From Erythrobacter rubeus (GTDB taxonomy: Bacteria > Pseudomonadota > Alphaproteobacteria > Sphingomonadales > Sphingomonadaceae), in contig NZ_JACXLC010000001.1 of NCBI RefSeq assembly GCF_014705715.1, forward strand, positions 1,470,457 to 1,534,456: 64,000 bases of DNA, in the 5' to 3' direction. Below the pieces are notes generated by a model. It did no database searches. It was not told where the DNA came from and was given only the letters and a program-made list of their open reading frames with translations. Shown piece after piece: positions 55,723 to 64,000 of the stretch. The position numbers were made by a program, and so were the translations under genes. How positions within the stretch are numbered: position 1 is the stretch's first letter; each line of letters opens with the position of its first letter.

Positions 55723-56526
55723 ATTACTGACCCATCCTCCCCGATTTTGCTGTTCGATTCCGGAATGGGCGGGCTTACCGTGCTGGGCGAGCTGCGGAGG
55801 ATCTTGCCCGAGGCTCCGGTTATCTACGCCGCTGATCTCGCGGGACTTCCTTACGGCACGAAGACCGAGGCCGAAGTCGCCGCGCGCGTATGCGGGCTGC
55901 TCGGGCGTATGGCGGAAAGGCACCGCCCGCGCCTGATCTGCATCGCGTGCAATACCGCCAGCACGATCGCGCTCGGCATGGTCCGCGATGTCCTCGAAAT
56001 CCCGATCGTCGGCACCGTGCCCGCGATCAAGCCTGCCGCGATGATGACGCGGTCCGGCGTGATCGGATTGCTGGGCACGGCCGCCACGGTCCGCCAGCCC
56101 TATGTCGACCGGCTCGAGGCGGAATTCGCGGCGGACAAGCTGCTGATCCGCGCGGCCGCTCCGGGCCTGGTGGAAATGGCAGAGGCAAAGTCTGCCGGAG
56201 CCACGATCGATATCACCGCAGTGAGGCAAGAAGTAGCGGGGCTGCTGAAAAGCGAGCGCGGCAAGGAGATCGATACGGTGGTCCTAGCCTGCACACACTT
56301 TCCGCTGCTGGAGCAGGAATTGTCCGAGGTGTTTGGGCCAGGCGTGAATTTCATCCACGGCGCACAAGGCATCGCGCGCAGGATTGCCGCTCTCACTCAG
56401 GGGCAGTCATTCGAACGCAGCGGGGACGATGTGGCAGTGATAACCTCTTCCTCTGGCTCAGCTGAACTCGGCTCGGTCCCGGCACTGCTGGAGGAATACG
56501 GGCTGCACCAGGTTCGCGTTTTCTAG
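55723..56526 (+). CDS. murI: Glutamate racemase (probable ATT start)
   Basis: About 267 residues. Motifs: LLFDSGMGGLTVLGEL, ICIACNTASTIAL (first catalytic Cys), GTVPAIKPA and VVLACTHFPLL (second catalytic Cys). It supplies D-glutamate for peptidoglycan. The only ordinary start in the frame is TTG 55747, which would cut into the first strand just before FDSG. Extending to ATT 55723 gives the conventional N terminus (M)TDPSSPILLFDSG. The start is therefore uncertain; the product is not. Confidence 0.93.
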   Translation: MTDPSSPILLFDSGMGGLTVLGELRRILPEAPVIYAADLAGLPYGTKTEAEVAARVCGLLGRMAERHRPRLICIACNTASTIALGMVRDVLEIPIVGTVPAIKPAAMMTRSGVIGLLGTAATVRQPYVDRLEAEFAADKLLIRAAAPGLVEMAEAKSAGATIDITAVRQEVAGLLKSERGKEIDTVVLACTHFPLLEQELSEVFGPGVNFIHGAQGIARRIAALTQGQSFERSGDDVAVITSSSGSAELGSVPALLEEYGLHQVRVF

Positions 56527-56631
56527 CTGCGATCCGTTCGCAAAGATCGCGGTGGCAAACCGGGAACCGAACGCCTATTTCGACCGCTGTTCAGAGCGGC
56601 CCGGCAGGCCGCAAACGCTACGAGTACGACC

Positions 56632-57852
56632 GTGAATTACGAGCACATCTTCGACCAGGCTATCGATCGCCTCCACGAGGAAGGGCGCTACCGCGTCTTC
56701 ATCGACATCATGCGCAACAAGGGCGCCTACCCCAACGCACGGTGCTTTCACGGGCACAACGGGCCCAAGCCGATCACGGTCTGGTGCTCGAACGATTACC
56801 TGTGCATGGGGCAGCACGAAAAAGTGATCGGCGCGATGGAAGAGGCGCTGCACGATGTCGGCGCGGGCTCCGGCGGCACGCGTAATATCGGCGGAAACAC
56901 GCATCTTCACGTCGAGCTTGAGAAGGAACTGGCCGAATTGCACGGTAAGGACGCCGCACTCACCTTCACCAGCGGTTATGTTTCCAACGACGCCACGCTT
57001 TCGACGCTCGGCAAGTTGCTGCCAGGCTGCGTGATTTTCTCCGACGAGCTGAACCACGCCAGCATGATCGCCGGGATCCGTAATTCGGGCTGCGAGAAGC
57101 GGGTGTTTCGCCACAACGATATGGCACATCTCGAAGAGATGCTGCGCGCCGAATACGCCGATACGCCGAAGGTGATCGCTTTCGAAAGCGTATACTCGAT
57201 GGACGGCGACGTCGCCCCGATCCACGCGATCTGCGACCTCGCCGAAAAGTACAACGCCCTCACATACATCGACGAGGTCCACGCCGTCGGCATGTACGGC
57301 GAGCACGGTGGCGGCATTTCGCAGCGCGATGGCGCAGCCCACCGGATCGACATTATCGAGGGCACTCTGGGCAAGGCGTTCGGCGTGATGGGCGGTTATA
57401 TCGCTGCCGATACGCGCATCATCGACTGCATTCGATCCTACGCGCCCGGCTTCATCTTTACGACGTCACTTTCGCCCGTGCTGGTGGCGGGCGTGCTTGC
57501 CTCGGTAAAGCATCTGAAATCATCGAGCGTCGAACGCAGCGCTCAGCAGCAAGCCGCCGCCATGCTCAAGCTGAAATTCGCCGAAGCTGGCCTGCCGGTG
57601 ATGGATTCGACCACGCATATCGTCCCGCTGATGGTCGGCGATCCGGTGCGCGCCAAGAAGATCAGCGACATCCTGCTCGCCGAATACGGCGTCTACGTTC
57701 AGCCGATCAATTTCCCGACCGTCCCGCGCGGCACGGAACGCCTGCGCTTCACCCCCGGCCCCAACCACACCGAGTACATGATGGACGAGCTGACAGAGGC
57801 TCTGGTGGAAATCTGGGACCGCCTCGAAATGCAGCTAGCAGAGGCAGCCTGA
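56632..57852 (+). CDS. hemA: 5-aminolevulinate synthase
   Basis: 406 residues from a GTG start. PLP enzyme with Lys248 in [48 protein letters not shown] and [15 protein letters not shown]. It condenses glycine and succinyl-CoA to 5-aminolevulinate, the C4 (Shemin) route of haem and chlorophyll precursors found in Alphaproteobacteria. Succinyl-CoA is also the end product of the methylmalonyl-CoA pathway in this window. Confidence 0.97.
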   Translation: MNYEHIFDQAIDRLHEEGRYRVFIDIMRNKGAYPNARCFHGHNGPKPITVWCSNDYLCMGQHEKVIGAMEEALHDVGAGSGGTRNIGGNTHLHVELEKELAELHGKDAALTFTSGYVSNDATLSTLGKLLPGCVIFSDELNHASMIAGIRNSGCEKRVFRHNDMAHLEEMLRAEYADTPKVIAFESVYSMDGDVAPIHAICDLAEKYNALTYIDEVHAVGMYGEHGGGISQRDGAAHRIDIIEGTLGKAFGVMGGYIAADTRIIDCIRSYAPGFIFTTSLSPVLVAGVLASVKHLKSSSVERSAQQQAAAMLKLKFAEAGLPVMDSTTHIVPLMVGDPVRAKKISDILLAEYGVYVQPINFPTVPRGTERLRFTPGPNHTEYMMDELTEALVEIWDRLEMQLAEAA

Positions 57853-57921
57853 CCGTAGCGTCCTTTGCGCAGGCGCGGCGCTGCGCTAGCTCTCGCCTCG
57901 AACAGATTCGGGAGAGACGCC

Positions 57922-58614
57922 GTGGGCGGTAGCGAGAACCAGACATTTGCCGAAGTCGTACAAGGACGCCGCTCGATCCGCGGCTATCTCGACAAGCCGG
58001 TGCCCCAGGAGCTCATCGAAGAGGTGCTGGCGCTCGCCATGCGGTCGCCCTCTTCCATGAACACGCAGCCTTATCACTTCCACGTGATCACTGGCGAGCC
58101 GCTTGACCGCATCCGCAAGGGCAACACCGAGCGCATTCTTGCAGGCGAGCCGGACAGCCGCGAATTTCGCCGCGGCGAGCCCTTCGCCGGTGTTCACCGC
58201 GAGCGGCAAATCGGCTGCGCCGTGCAATTGTTCGAAGCCATGGGGATCGAGCGCGACGACAAGGAAAAGCGTCAGGATTGGGTGCTTCGCGGCTTCCGCC
58301 AGTTCGATGCGCCGGTCTGCATGATCGTAACCTATGACAAGGAGCTGTCGACCAGCGACGACACGGCCTTCGATTGCGGCGCGGTCACCACGGCGCTCGT
58401 GAACGCGGCATGGTCACGCGGGCTCGGCTGCGTAATCAACTCACAAGGGATCATGCAGTCGCCGGTCGTGCGCGAACATGCAAATATTCCGGACGATCAG
58501 ATCATCATTAAAGCCGTCGCGATGGGCTGGCCCGATCCCGATTTCCCCGCAAATCCCGTAAAGATCACGCGCCGGAAGGTGAGCGAAGCCGCGCGGTTCG
58601 TGGGTTTTGATTAG
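57922..58614 (+). CDS. Nitroreductase family protein
   Basis: 230 residues from GTG 57922, with GGAGAG upstream. FMN-binding features: GRRSIRGYLDKPVPQELIEEVL, MRSPSSMNTQPYHFHVI and the C-terminal GWPDPDFPANPVKITRRKV. Reduces nitroaromatics or quinones with NAD(P)H; natural substrate unknown. The 3' end overlaps the convergent nitrilase gene by 4 bases. Confidence 0.9.
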   Translation: MGGSENQTFAEVVQGRRSIRGYLDKPVPQELIEEVLALAMRSPSSMNTQPYHFHVITGEPLDRIRKGNTERILAGEPDSREFRRGEPFAGVHRERQIGCAVQLFEAMGIERDDKEKRQDWVLRGFRQFDAPVCMIVTYDKELSTSDDTAFDCGAVTTALVNAAWSRGLGCVINSQGIMQSPVVREHANIPDDQIIIKAVAMGWPDPDFPANPVKITRRKVSEAARFVGFD

Positions 58615-59561
58615 TCTTCCGGCGCGTCCTCGGTGTCGCGGTCCGAAAAGCGCACCCCCGGGCGCGCGGTTTCATCGACGTTGAGCTGAAAGATGTCCGG
58701 CCGCGAATAGTGGCCGACGACGTCGAAATCGTAGCGCGCCTTGGCGAGGTCGGCGGTGTCGATCTCGCTCGTGATCAACCCTTCTTCCGCCGCGACAGAT
58801 CCGGCAAGAACATCTCCAAGCGGCCCTGCAATCATGCTTCCGCCTGCAATCAGATCGCGGTCCTCGCCCCAGCCATCGGCCTCGACGCCGAGCGCCGCCG
58901 GGCTGGGTTGATACTGGCACGCGCTGACGAGAAAGCACCGGCCCTCATGCGCGATATGGCGCATCGAGCTGCGCCAGACGTCACGGTGATCGACCGTCGG
59001 TGCGCACCAGATATCGACGCCTTTCGCGTACATGGCCGTCCGGAAGAGAGGCATGTGGTTCTCCCAGCAGATCGCGGCGCCGATCCGGCCGAACGGTGTG
59101 TCGATCACAGGCATGGTCGAGCCATCGCCCAGCCCCCAGACCAGCCGCTCGCTCCCGGTCGGCATCAGCTTGCGGTGCTTGGCAACAAGCCCCTCTTCCG
59201 GCGTGATGAACAGCGCGGTGCAGAACAGCGAATTGCCGCCGCGTTCGATCACGCCGGCGACGATGGTCGTGCCGCATCTCTTCGCCAGATCGGCAAGCGC
59301 GCCGACCTCGGGCCCGTCAAGATCGACGGCGTTGCCGTAATACTTGGCAAAGGCATCGCGCCCTTCCGGCAGGCGGTAGCCGAGGCGCGTTCCGAAATCG
59401 CTGCCCTTGGGATATCCGCCAAGAACAGCCTCAGGGAGCACGAGCAGATCGAGATCCGCTCCTGCAATTTCCCTTTCGTAGGACAGGATCTTGTCGAGGG
59501 TGGCCGCTTTCCTTTCGGGGTGCGATCCGATCTGTAGGGCTGCAATCGTGGCTTTGGTCAT
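58611..59561 (-). CDS. Nitrilase / carbon-nitrogen hydrolase family protein
   Basis: 316 residues with the Glu44-Lys131-Cys165 catalytic triad: LVLPEAVLGGYPKG, KHRKLMPTGSE and GAAICWENHMPLFR. The WENHMP context and length place it near true nitrilases rather than amidases such as NIT2. It could hydrolyse an aliphatic or aromatic nitrile to the acid. It converges with the nitroreductase. Confidence 0.88.
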   Translation of the reverse strand: MTKATIAALQIGSHPERKAATLDKILSYEREIAGADLDLLVLPEAVLGGYPKGSDFGTRLGYRLPEGRDAFAKYYGNAVDLDGPEVGALADLAKRCGTTIVAGVIERGGNSLFCTALFITPEEGLVAKHRKLMPTGSERLVWGLGDGSTMPVIDTPFGRIGAAICWENHMPLFRTAMYAKGVDIWCAPTVDHRDVWRSSMRHIAHEGRCFLVSACQYQPSPAALGVEADGWGEDRDLIAGGSMIAGPLGDVLAGSVAAEEGLITSEIDTADLAKARYDFDVVGHYSRPDIFQLNVDETARPGVRFSDRDTEDAPED

Positions 59562-59730
59562 GGACGAGCGGATAGCCCACCAGTGCTAGCTGGCAAACCG
59601 AAAACGCCGCGCAGTGGCGGTTCCAATCGCGCACCGGTTCGCAGAGCGCACTCAGCCCTTGGTCGAGCGGCAGGCGATTGTGCGAAAAATCCCGATACGG
59701 CCCGATGCTAGGCTTATCGGAGGGGTTCAT

Positions 59731-60840
59731 ATGTTTCGGTATTTCGCGCCAGCCGCAGCGGCGGCGCTCGCACACGCTGTTCCGCAGGGTGCGTTCTCAC
59801 AGGAGGTCGCCGTCACGAGCGCAGCCGAACGACAGGCCAAACTTACCAAGAAGGTCCCGCTCTGGCTCGCTCAGCACGACGTCCCAAGCGTCGGCATTGC
59901 CTATATCGAAGACGGCGCCATCAGCTTTGTCGCGCATTTCGGTGATCAATCCTGGGGCTATCCGGCCAATGACAAGACGCTCTACAATGTCGCCTCGCTG
60001 ACGAAGCCGATCACCGCGGAGGTGGTCATGCGGCTGGTGCACGCGGGGCGCTTCGCGCTCGACACGCCTCTTATCGATCATCACGTCGAGGAGGATGTGG
60101 CCGACGATCCGAGGAGCGCGCAGCTGACGCCGCTTCTCGTCATGCGGCACAAGACCGGCTTTCCCAATTGGCGATACGAAACAGAGGGCACACTGCGCTT
60201 CCTGCGCGATCCCGATACCGAGGTCGGCTATTCGGGCGAAGGTTATGAGTGGATGATGAAAGCCGCCGCCTCCGCCGCTGGCGAAGACTTTGAGAAGCTT
60301 GCCGAAACGTACCTTTTCGAGCCTGCCGATATGCCGACAACGTCCTATACACTCAGCAGTGATTTTCCGGGCCGACTCGCCGTGCCATACAAGGCGGGTG
60401 AGGCCCCTTATAACGTCGTGCGCCGTGAGCCCTCTGCATCGGATGACCTACGCACCACCCCGCGCGAATATGCGAACTTCATGCTTTCGGTTTTCGAAGG
60501 CGATGACGTGTCGAAGGAGCTTCGCGCGCAGCAGTTTTCGATTGCCGATGACGTGCGATACCGCGCCGCCTGCAAGGGCGAAGAACGCGCCGATTTCTGC
60601 CCTGTGCGCCAGGGATGGGGCCTTGGCTGGACCATTTACGAATGGGACGACCGCCGGATTTTCGAACATTCCGGCGGCGATCACGGCGAAAGGACGCTCG
60701 CGCTTTACGACCCCGATGCGAGGCGCGGCATGGTGATCCTGACCAACGGCGCCAACGGCTTTGACGTCATCCGGAAAATCGTCGACGTGCTCGATGACGA
60801 CGAACGCCTCATCGCCTTCATCAACGCGCCTTTCGGCTAG
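59731..60840 (+). CDS. Serine hydrolase of the beta-lactamase (class C/esterase) fold
   Basis: 369 residues from ATG 59731, which has GGAGGGG upstream. A signal-like N terminus (MFRYFAPAAAAALAHAVPQG) precedes the SxxK motif SLTK (Ser89, Lys92), a YSG motif (Tyr167) and HSGGDHGE as third motif. Families with such motifs include AmpC-like beta-lactamases, DD-peptidases and EstB-type esterases. The third motif HSGG suggests an esterase or peptidase rather than a dedicated beta-lactamase. Likely periplasmic. Confidence 0.85.
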   Translation: MFRYFAPAAAAALAHAVPQGAFSQEVAVTSAAERQAKLTKKVPLWLAQHDVPSVGIAYIEDGAISFVAHFGDQSWGYPANDKTLYNVASLTKPITAEVVMRLVHAGRFALDTPLIDHHVEEDVADDPRSAQLTPLLVMRHKTGFPNWRYETEGTLRFLRDPDTEVGYSGEGYEWMMKAAASAAGEDFEKLAETYLFEPADMPTTSYTLSSDFPGRLAVPYKAGEAPYNVVRREPSASDDLRTTPREYANFMLSVFEGDDVSKELRAQQFSIADDVRYRAACKGEERADFCPVRQGWGLGWTIYEWDDRRIFEHSGGDHGERTLALYDPDARRGMVILTNGANGFDVIRKIVDVLDDDERLIAFINAPFG

Positions 60841-61010
60841 GGCGAAGGCATCGAACTATCTTATGTTTTCCAATGCCTTGGTCTCTCGAGTTGGCGTAAG
60901 CCGCGATCCGATCCGCAAAGACTGAAAGGGCGGGATTTCCGGCCAACGCTTACCCTATCTTAACGCGCCCGGCCTATCCCCGCTGAAGGGGTCGCGGGGC
61001 GCAATTCAAG

Positions 61011-62252
61011 ATGGAAATCAACTGGAAGTTCGATGCGTGGGACACATTCCACGAGAAAATGTTCTCGGCGGAATTCCTGAGCGTAAATTGGTCCGGCCTG
61101 ACTGCCGGTCTGTTCCTGGGCGTGGTGCTGCTCACATGCGTTTTCAGCGCCGCGTCCTTCGGCGTGCTGCGCCAGCGCTACCTTCTTTGGTATTCCGCTC
61201 GGTGCATCGCCATCGGCGTTCTCGCGCTGATGCTTTCGCCGGTCTATCTTGGCCCGTTCTTCGAACATGACAGCATGGCGCGCCATACGATCGGCTATTT
61301 CGCCTTCGACCTGATGGTCGCGCTCGTCGGGCCCTTTCTCGCAGCCTATCTCGAGCCTGACGCCATACCGGACCGGCTCCGGCGGGCGCTGTTCTGGGCG
61401 TTCCCTTTCGCGCTCATGTTTGCACCGGTTTTCTGGATGACCGAACCGCCGGCAGCCTACTATTTCGGCCGGCTCGTCGCCTATCTCGGCATCCTTGTGC
61501 TGCTCATCGTGAGCGTTGCGGTTGCGGTGAGACGCAAGAGCCGCACGGCGCGCTTTCAATTGGCCGGATGGGCTCCGATCCTCGCGCTCAATATCGTCAA
61601 TCTCCCCTACCATATCGCGACCGGCAATCCTCTGCCCCAGTTCCTCACGCTGCTGTTCGTGAGCCTCGGCATCGAATTTGTGGTGACCGCTCTCGGCATA
61701 ACCGACAGGTTCATGACACTGCGGCGCCAGCGTGACCGCGCGGAGATGCGCGAGGAAATGCTGCTTGCCCTGGCGCAAACCGATCCGCTGACGGGCCTTG
61801 CCAATCGGCGCGGTCTTGAGAACGCCTACGGCCCGGATGTGACCGCGCTTGCGCTGTTCGATCTCGATCGTTTCAAAGCGATCAACGACACTTTCGGCCA
61901 CGATATCGGCGACCGGGTACTGGTTCACACCGCCGATGCGCTGGGGGCGGCATCCGGTCTTGCTGCACGCCTTGGCGGTGAGGAATTCGCAGTGCTTTTC
62001 TTCAGCGACGATCCCGCGCGTGAGGCCGAGGCGCTGCGCGAGGCGATCAGCGAACAGGCCACCGATGTGCAGCCCGGATTGATCGTCACGGCGAGCGCGG
62101 GCCTCGTGATGGTAACCGGCGACCGCGACTTGCGCGAAGTGCTGCGCGAAGCGGATGCGCTGCTGTACGAGGCAAAGGAGCAAGGGCGCAACCGCCTCAT
62201 CGCGCGGGTGGATCGGCGTCGGGAAGAACGGGCGATCAAGGTGGCAGCCTGA
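61011..62252 (+). CDS. Membrane-bound diguanylate cyclase (GGDEF)
   Basis: 413 residues. About six or seven transmembrane helices (residues about 25-235) precede a cytosolic GGDEF domain with DPLTGLANRRGLE, ALFDLDRFKAINDTFGHDIGD and the active site LGGEEF. The GGEEF signature is active-type. There is no RxxD inhibitory site in the five residues before it, so product inhibition by c-di-GMP may be weak. Membrane region resembles 7TM sensors but has no recognisable ligand domain. Confidence 0.88.
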   Translation: MEINWKFDAWDTFHEKMFSAEFLSVNWSGLTAGLFLGVVLLTCVFSAASFGVLRQRYLLWYSARCIAIGVLALMLSPVYLGPFFEHDSMARHTIGYFAFDLMVALVGPFLAAYLEPDAIPDRLRRALFWAFPFALMFAPVFWMTEPPAAYYFGRLVAYLGILVLLIVSVAVAVRRKSRTARFQLAGWAPILALNIVNLPYHIATGNPLPQFLTLLFVSLGIEFVVTALGITDRFMTLRRQRDRAEMREEMLLALAQTDPLTGLANRRGLENAYGPDVTALALFDLDRFKAINDTFGHDIGDRVLVHTADALGAASGLAARLGGEEFAVLFFSDDPAREAEALREAISEQATDVQPGLIVTASAGLVMVTGDRDLREVLREADALLYEAKEQGRNRLIARVDRRREERAIKVAA

Positions 62253-62271
62253 CCCGGGCCTTTTGGCTCTC

Positions 62272-63108
62272 TCAGACCTCGGCATCCTTCGTGTTGACCA
62301 CCAGCGTATCGGCCTCGATCGCGCGCAGCAGATCGCTGGTGACGCTGCCGATCGCGGCTTGCCGGAACCCGCTGGCTCCATGGCTGCCAAGTACGACCAG
62401 CGCCGACGGATCGAGTTCGAGCCCGCGGCGAATGGCCTCGCTCGCATTGCTCATCACGAGCTCGTAGGTTGCATCGCCCAGCCGTGCTTCGTGCTCTTTG
62501 AGCCGTGCCAGAAACTGCTTCATGTTTTGCAGCTCGGCTTTCTCAACCTCTTCGGCGACATAGCTGTCCTTTTGCCACGCCTGAAAGGGAACGTGCCACG
62601 CATGCACGACATGGATGGCCGCTTCGGGGAACATTCTGGCTGCGGTAAGGATCGCATGAGCGGAACCGACGGAAAAGTCGGTACCGGCGACGATCTGACG
62701 ATACGGCCCATTGGCGCGCATCTTCGCCACCAGCACAGGCTTCGCCATATTGCGCAGGACATAATCGACCGCCGTGCCAAGGAAGAAGTCGCCAAGCGTG
62801 TTGTATCGCGCCGGGCCGATGACCAGCATCGAGATATCGTCGCGCTCGCATGCATTGGCGATGGCGGCGGGCGGCGAGCCGGCGGGGAAAACGAATTCGA
62901 CGCCATCTTCCTTGTCATCAAGGCCGGTCGTGAGGCGCATTCTCTGGGTCAGAGCGGCGATATCGGCCGGATCATCTTCGGCGAGCGACGTCGCGTGAAT
63001 AAAGCGCAAATTCGCGCCGGTGCTCTGCCGCAATTGCCGGGCGCGATCGATGGCGCGGTCGGCACGCGAACTGAAATCGGTAGCAACGGCTATGGTATCG
63101 ATGGGCAT
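62272..63108 (-). CDS. Tandem universal stress protein (UspA family)
   Basis: 278 residues with two Usp domains. The first starts at IAVATDFSSRADRAIDRA and ends in SMLVIGPARYNTLGDFFLGTAVDYVLR. The second starts at IVAGTDFSVGSAH and ends with the ATP-type motif VVLGSHGASGFRQAAIGSVTSDLL. Stress-survival role by family. It converges on the diguanylate cyclase gene. Confidence 0.9.
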   Translation of the reverse strand: MPIDTIAVATDFSSRADRAIDRARQLRQSTGANLRFIHATSLAEDDPADIAALTQRMRLTTGLDDKEDGVEFVFPAGSPPAAIANACERDDISMLVIGPARYNTLGDFFLGTAVDYVLRNMAKPVLVAKMRANGPYRQIVAGTDFSVGSAHAILTAARMFPEAAIHVVHAWHVPFQAWQKDSYVAEEVEKAELQNMKQFLARLKEHEARLGDATYELVMSNASEAIRRGLELDPSALVVLGSHGASGFRQAAIGSVTSDLLRAIEADTLVVNTKDAEV

Positions 63109-63181
63109 GCTTTACTCCTTGGAAATCAGCGATACACCATCTCATTTATGCCCGCAATTGATTCTCAATAGCATGGCAATT

Positions 63182-64000
63182 CTAACGCTCAGTATCCTCC
63201 GAAAGCGCTGCGGCTTTTTGCAAAAGCGGCAGCGGATCGGCGAGCTCGTAGCCCGGCATCCTCCGCACGAAGTGCTTCAACCAGGTTGCGTGCCCGCTCC
63301 CCGCGAGAACGAGTACCCTGTCTCCCGGTTCAGCGATCATGTCGAGCTTTGCGAACATCTTTGCATTGCGCATGTACCAATACGCGTTGAGTTCGGCACC
63401 CGGCTGTTCATTACCGTTTCCGATTGAAAGCAGCGAATAGTAAAGCCGGTCATGCTGCGCGCCGACAATATCCTCGCGGTTATGGAAGATGAGCGATTCT
63501 GCGATCGATTGTTCCGGCAATCTCGCCTGCTCGGCGGCCACTGTCTCTTGCAGTTCGGCAAGCAGTTCCTCGATCAAACCGTCCTGGCCCGCAGCCTTGG
63601 CGAATTCCATCACCTTTCCCATGGGGAAGTAGTCGGGTTCATCGGGTCCGCCACGTTCGTCATAACCAAACACCGCCTCGTGGCCGAGCATGCGTGCCAC
63701 CCGGTATCCGACCTGTACGCTCTCGGATCGCTGGGAGGTCACCAAGTCACCATATTCGGCGTAGCCATCGAGTTCGAACGATGGCGCGCTGGCTTCGTTC
63801 TCGACGGCAATCCTGGTCGGTTGCCATTCGGCGAGAGTTGCGGCGAGAATTTCGATTTCCCTCTGCCGTCTCGGCGCGAGGACGTCGTCGACTTCCATGT
63901 TGACCGCGTCGAGACCGGGATTGGCAAAATGATACATACCCAGAACCATGACTTCGACCGGTTCCGCCGCGCCGTCATCGCTTTGAGCGGCAGCGGGAAA
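63182..64000 (-). CDS. DUF5694-like exported protein, cut by the right edge
   Basis: The frame is open to the last base. The visible C-terminal part has about 272 residues: FPAAAQSDDG, which looks like the end of a signal peptide, then VEVMVLGMYHFANPG, and the later AGSGHATWLKHFVRRMPGYE. These match the DUF5694 family (putative TraB-like proteins). An internal ATG exists at 63949, but the upstream codons belong to the same reading frame. The true start lies outside the window. Confidence 0.78.
   Translation of the reverse strand, partial: FPAAAQSDDGAAEPVEVMVLGMYHFANPGLDAVNMEVDDVLAPRRQREIEILAATLAEWQPTRIAVENEASAPSFELDGYAEYGDLVTSQRSESVQVGYRVARMLGHEAVFGYDERGGPDEPDYFPMGKVMEFAKAAGQDGLIEELLAELQETVAAEQARLPEQSIAESLIFHNREDIVGAQHDRLYYSLLSIGNGNEQPGAELNAYWYMRNAKMFAKLDMIAEPGDRVLVLAGSGHATWLKHFVRRMPGYELADPLPLLQKAAALSEDTER

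Noticed and set aside
59731..60840. AmpC beta-lactamase
   Set aside because: The SxxK is present, but the third motif is HSGG and there is no ampR neighbour; esterase or peptidase is more likely.
60960..62447. 495-codon open frame opposite the diguanylate cyclase
   Set aside because: Antisense shadow crossing two convergent genes.

Overview
This window is chromosomal DNA from an alphaproteobacterium, most likely Sphingomonadales (Erythrobacteraceae-like). The signs are high G+C with dense coding, a DivL-type pseudo-kinase next to AddAB and AmgK/MurU, a Shemin-pathway 5-aminolevulinate synthase, alphaproteobacterial-type AddA/AddB, an M56-M23 fusion peptidase next to a BlaI repressor, and a complete methylmalonyl-CoA route. 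No rRNA, CRISPR array, prophage or complete insertion sequence is visible. No gene-free gap exceeds about 300 bases; the longest are about 280 (44504-44780), 210 (27994-28205) and 180 (30774-30953), and I see no gene in them. Family assignments are read from protein motifs by eye, and no database search was run.

Layout, left to right. 1-13.2 kb: the C-terminal end of an unknown gene, then trxA, and a tightly overlapped minus-strand block divL-tsaE-amgK-murU-addB-addA in which each junction shares 4-8 bases. It is preceded by ahcY, which has its own terminator. A perfect palindrome resembling a SahR operator lies between ahcY and a divergent peroxiredoxin. 13.9-18.5 kb: a BlaI repressor and M56-M23 membrane peptidase pair with an operator palindrome, folE, a hemerythrin-like protein, a small zincin, a tRNA-Arg whose 3' end and terminator are duplicated, and a MutT-type Nudix protein. 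18.5-24.7 kb: two small Flp pilins, an M48 lipoprotein peptidase, accA, a XerD-type recombinase, and a large exported protein of unknown function with a small membrane protein. 24.7-27.7 kb (plus strand): aroK-aroB, then a cyclase and a small-molecule kinase.

28.2-38.6 kb (minus strand) carries propionyl-CoA assimilation: pccA, bioB, methylmalonyl-CoA mutase, epimerase and pccB, with an enoyl-CoA hydratase and a HODM-like DUF3445 protein. PccA needs biotin, so bioB fits the context. A short GIY-YIG nuclease gene sits between two copies of an 84-85 bp imperfect palindromic repeat in this cluster, and its start codon lies inside one repeat. This looks like a compact mobile cassette and is the most interesting structure in the window.

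38.6-44.5 kb holds redox enzymes (a FAD oxidoreductase, two SDR-type enzymes, glutathione reductase) and an RhlE helicase. 44.8-49.4 kb holds pgi and the divergent lepB-rnc-era-lipoprotein operon. 49.4-55.6 kb (minus strand) holds a response regulator, a small protein, topA, a membrane protein, dprA and plsY. 55.7-64 kb holds murI (possibly with an ATT start), hemA, a nitroreductase, a nitrilase, a beta-lactamase-fold esterase, a membrane diguanylate cyclase, a tandem universal stress protein and a DUF5694-like protein cut by the window edge.
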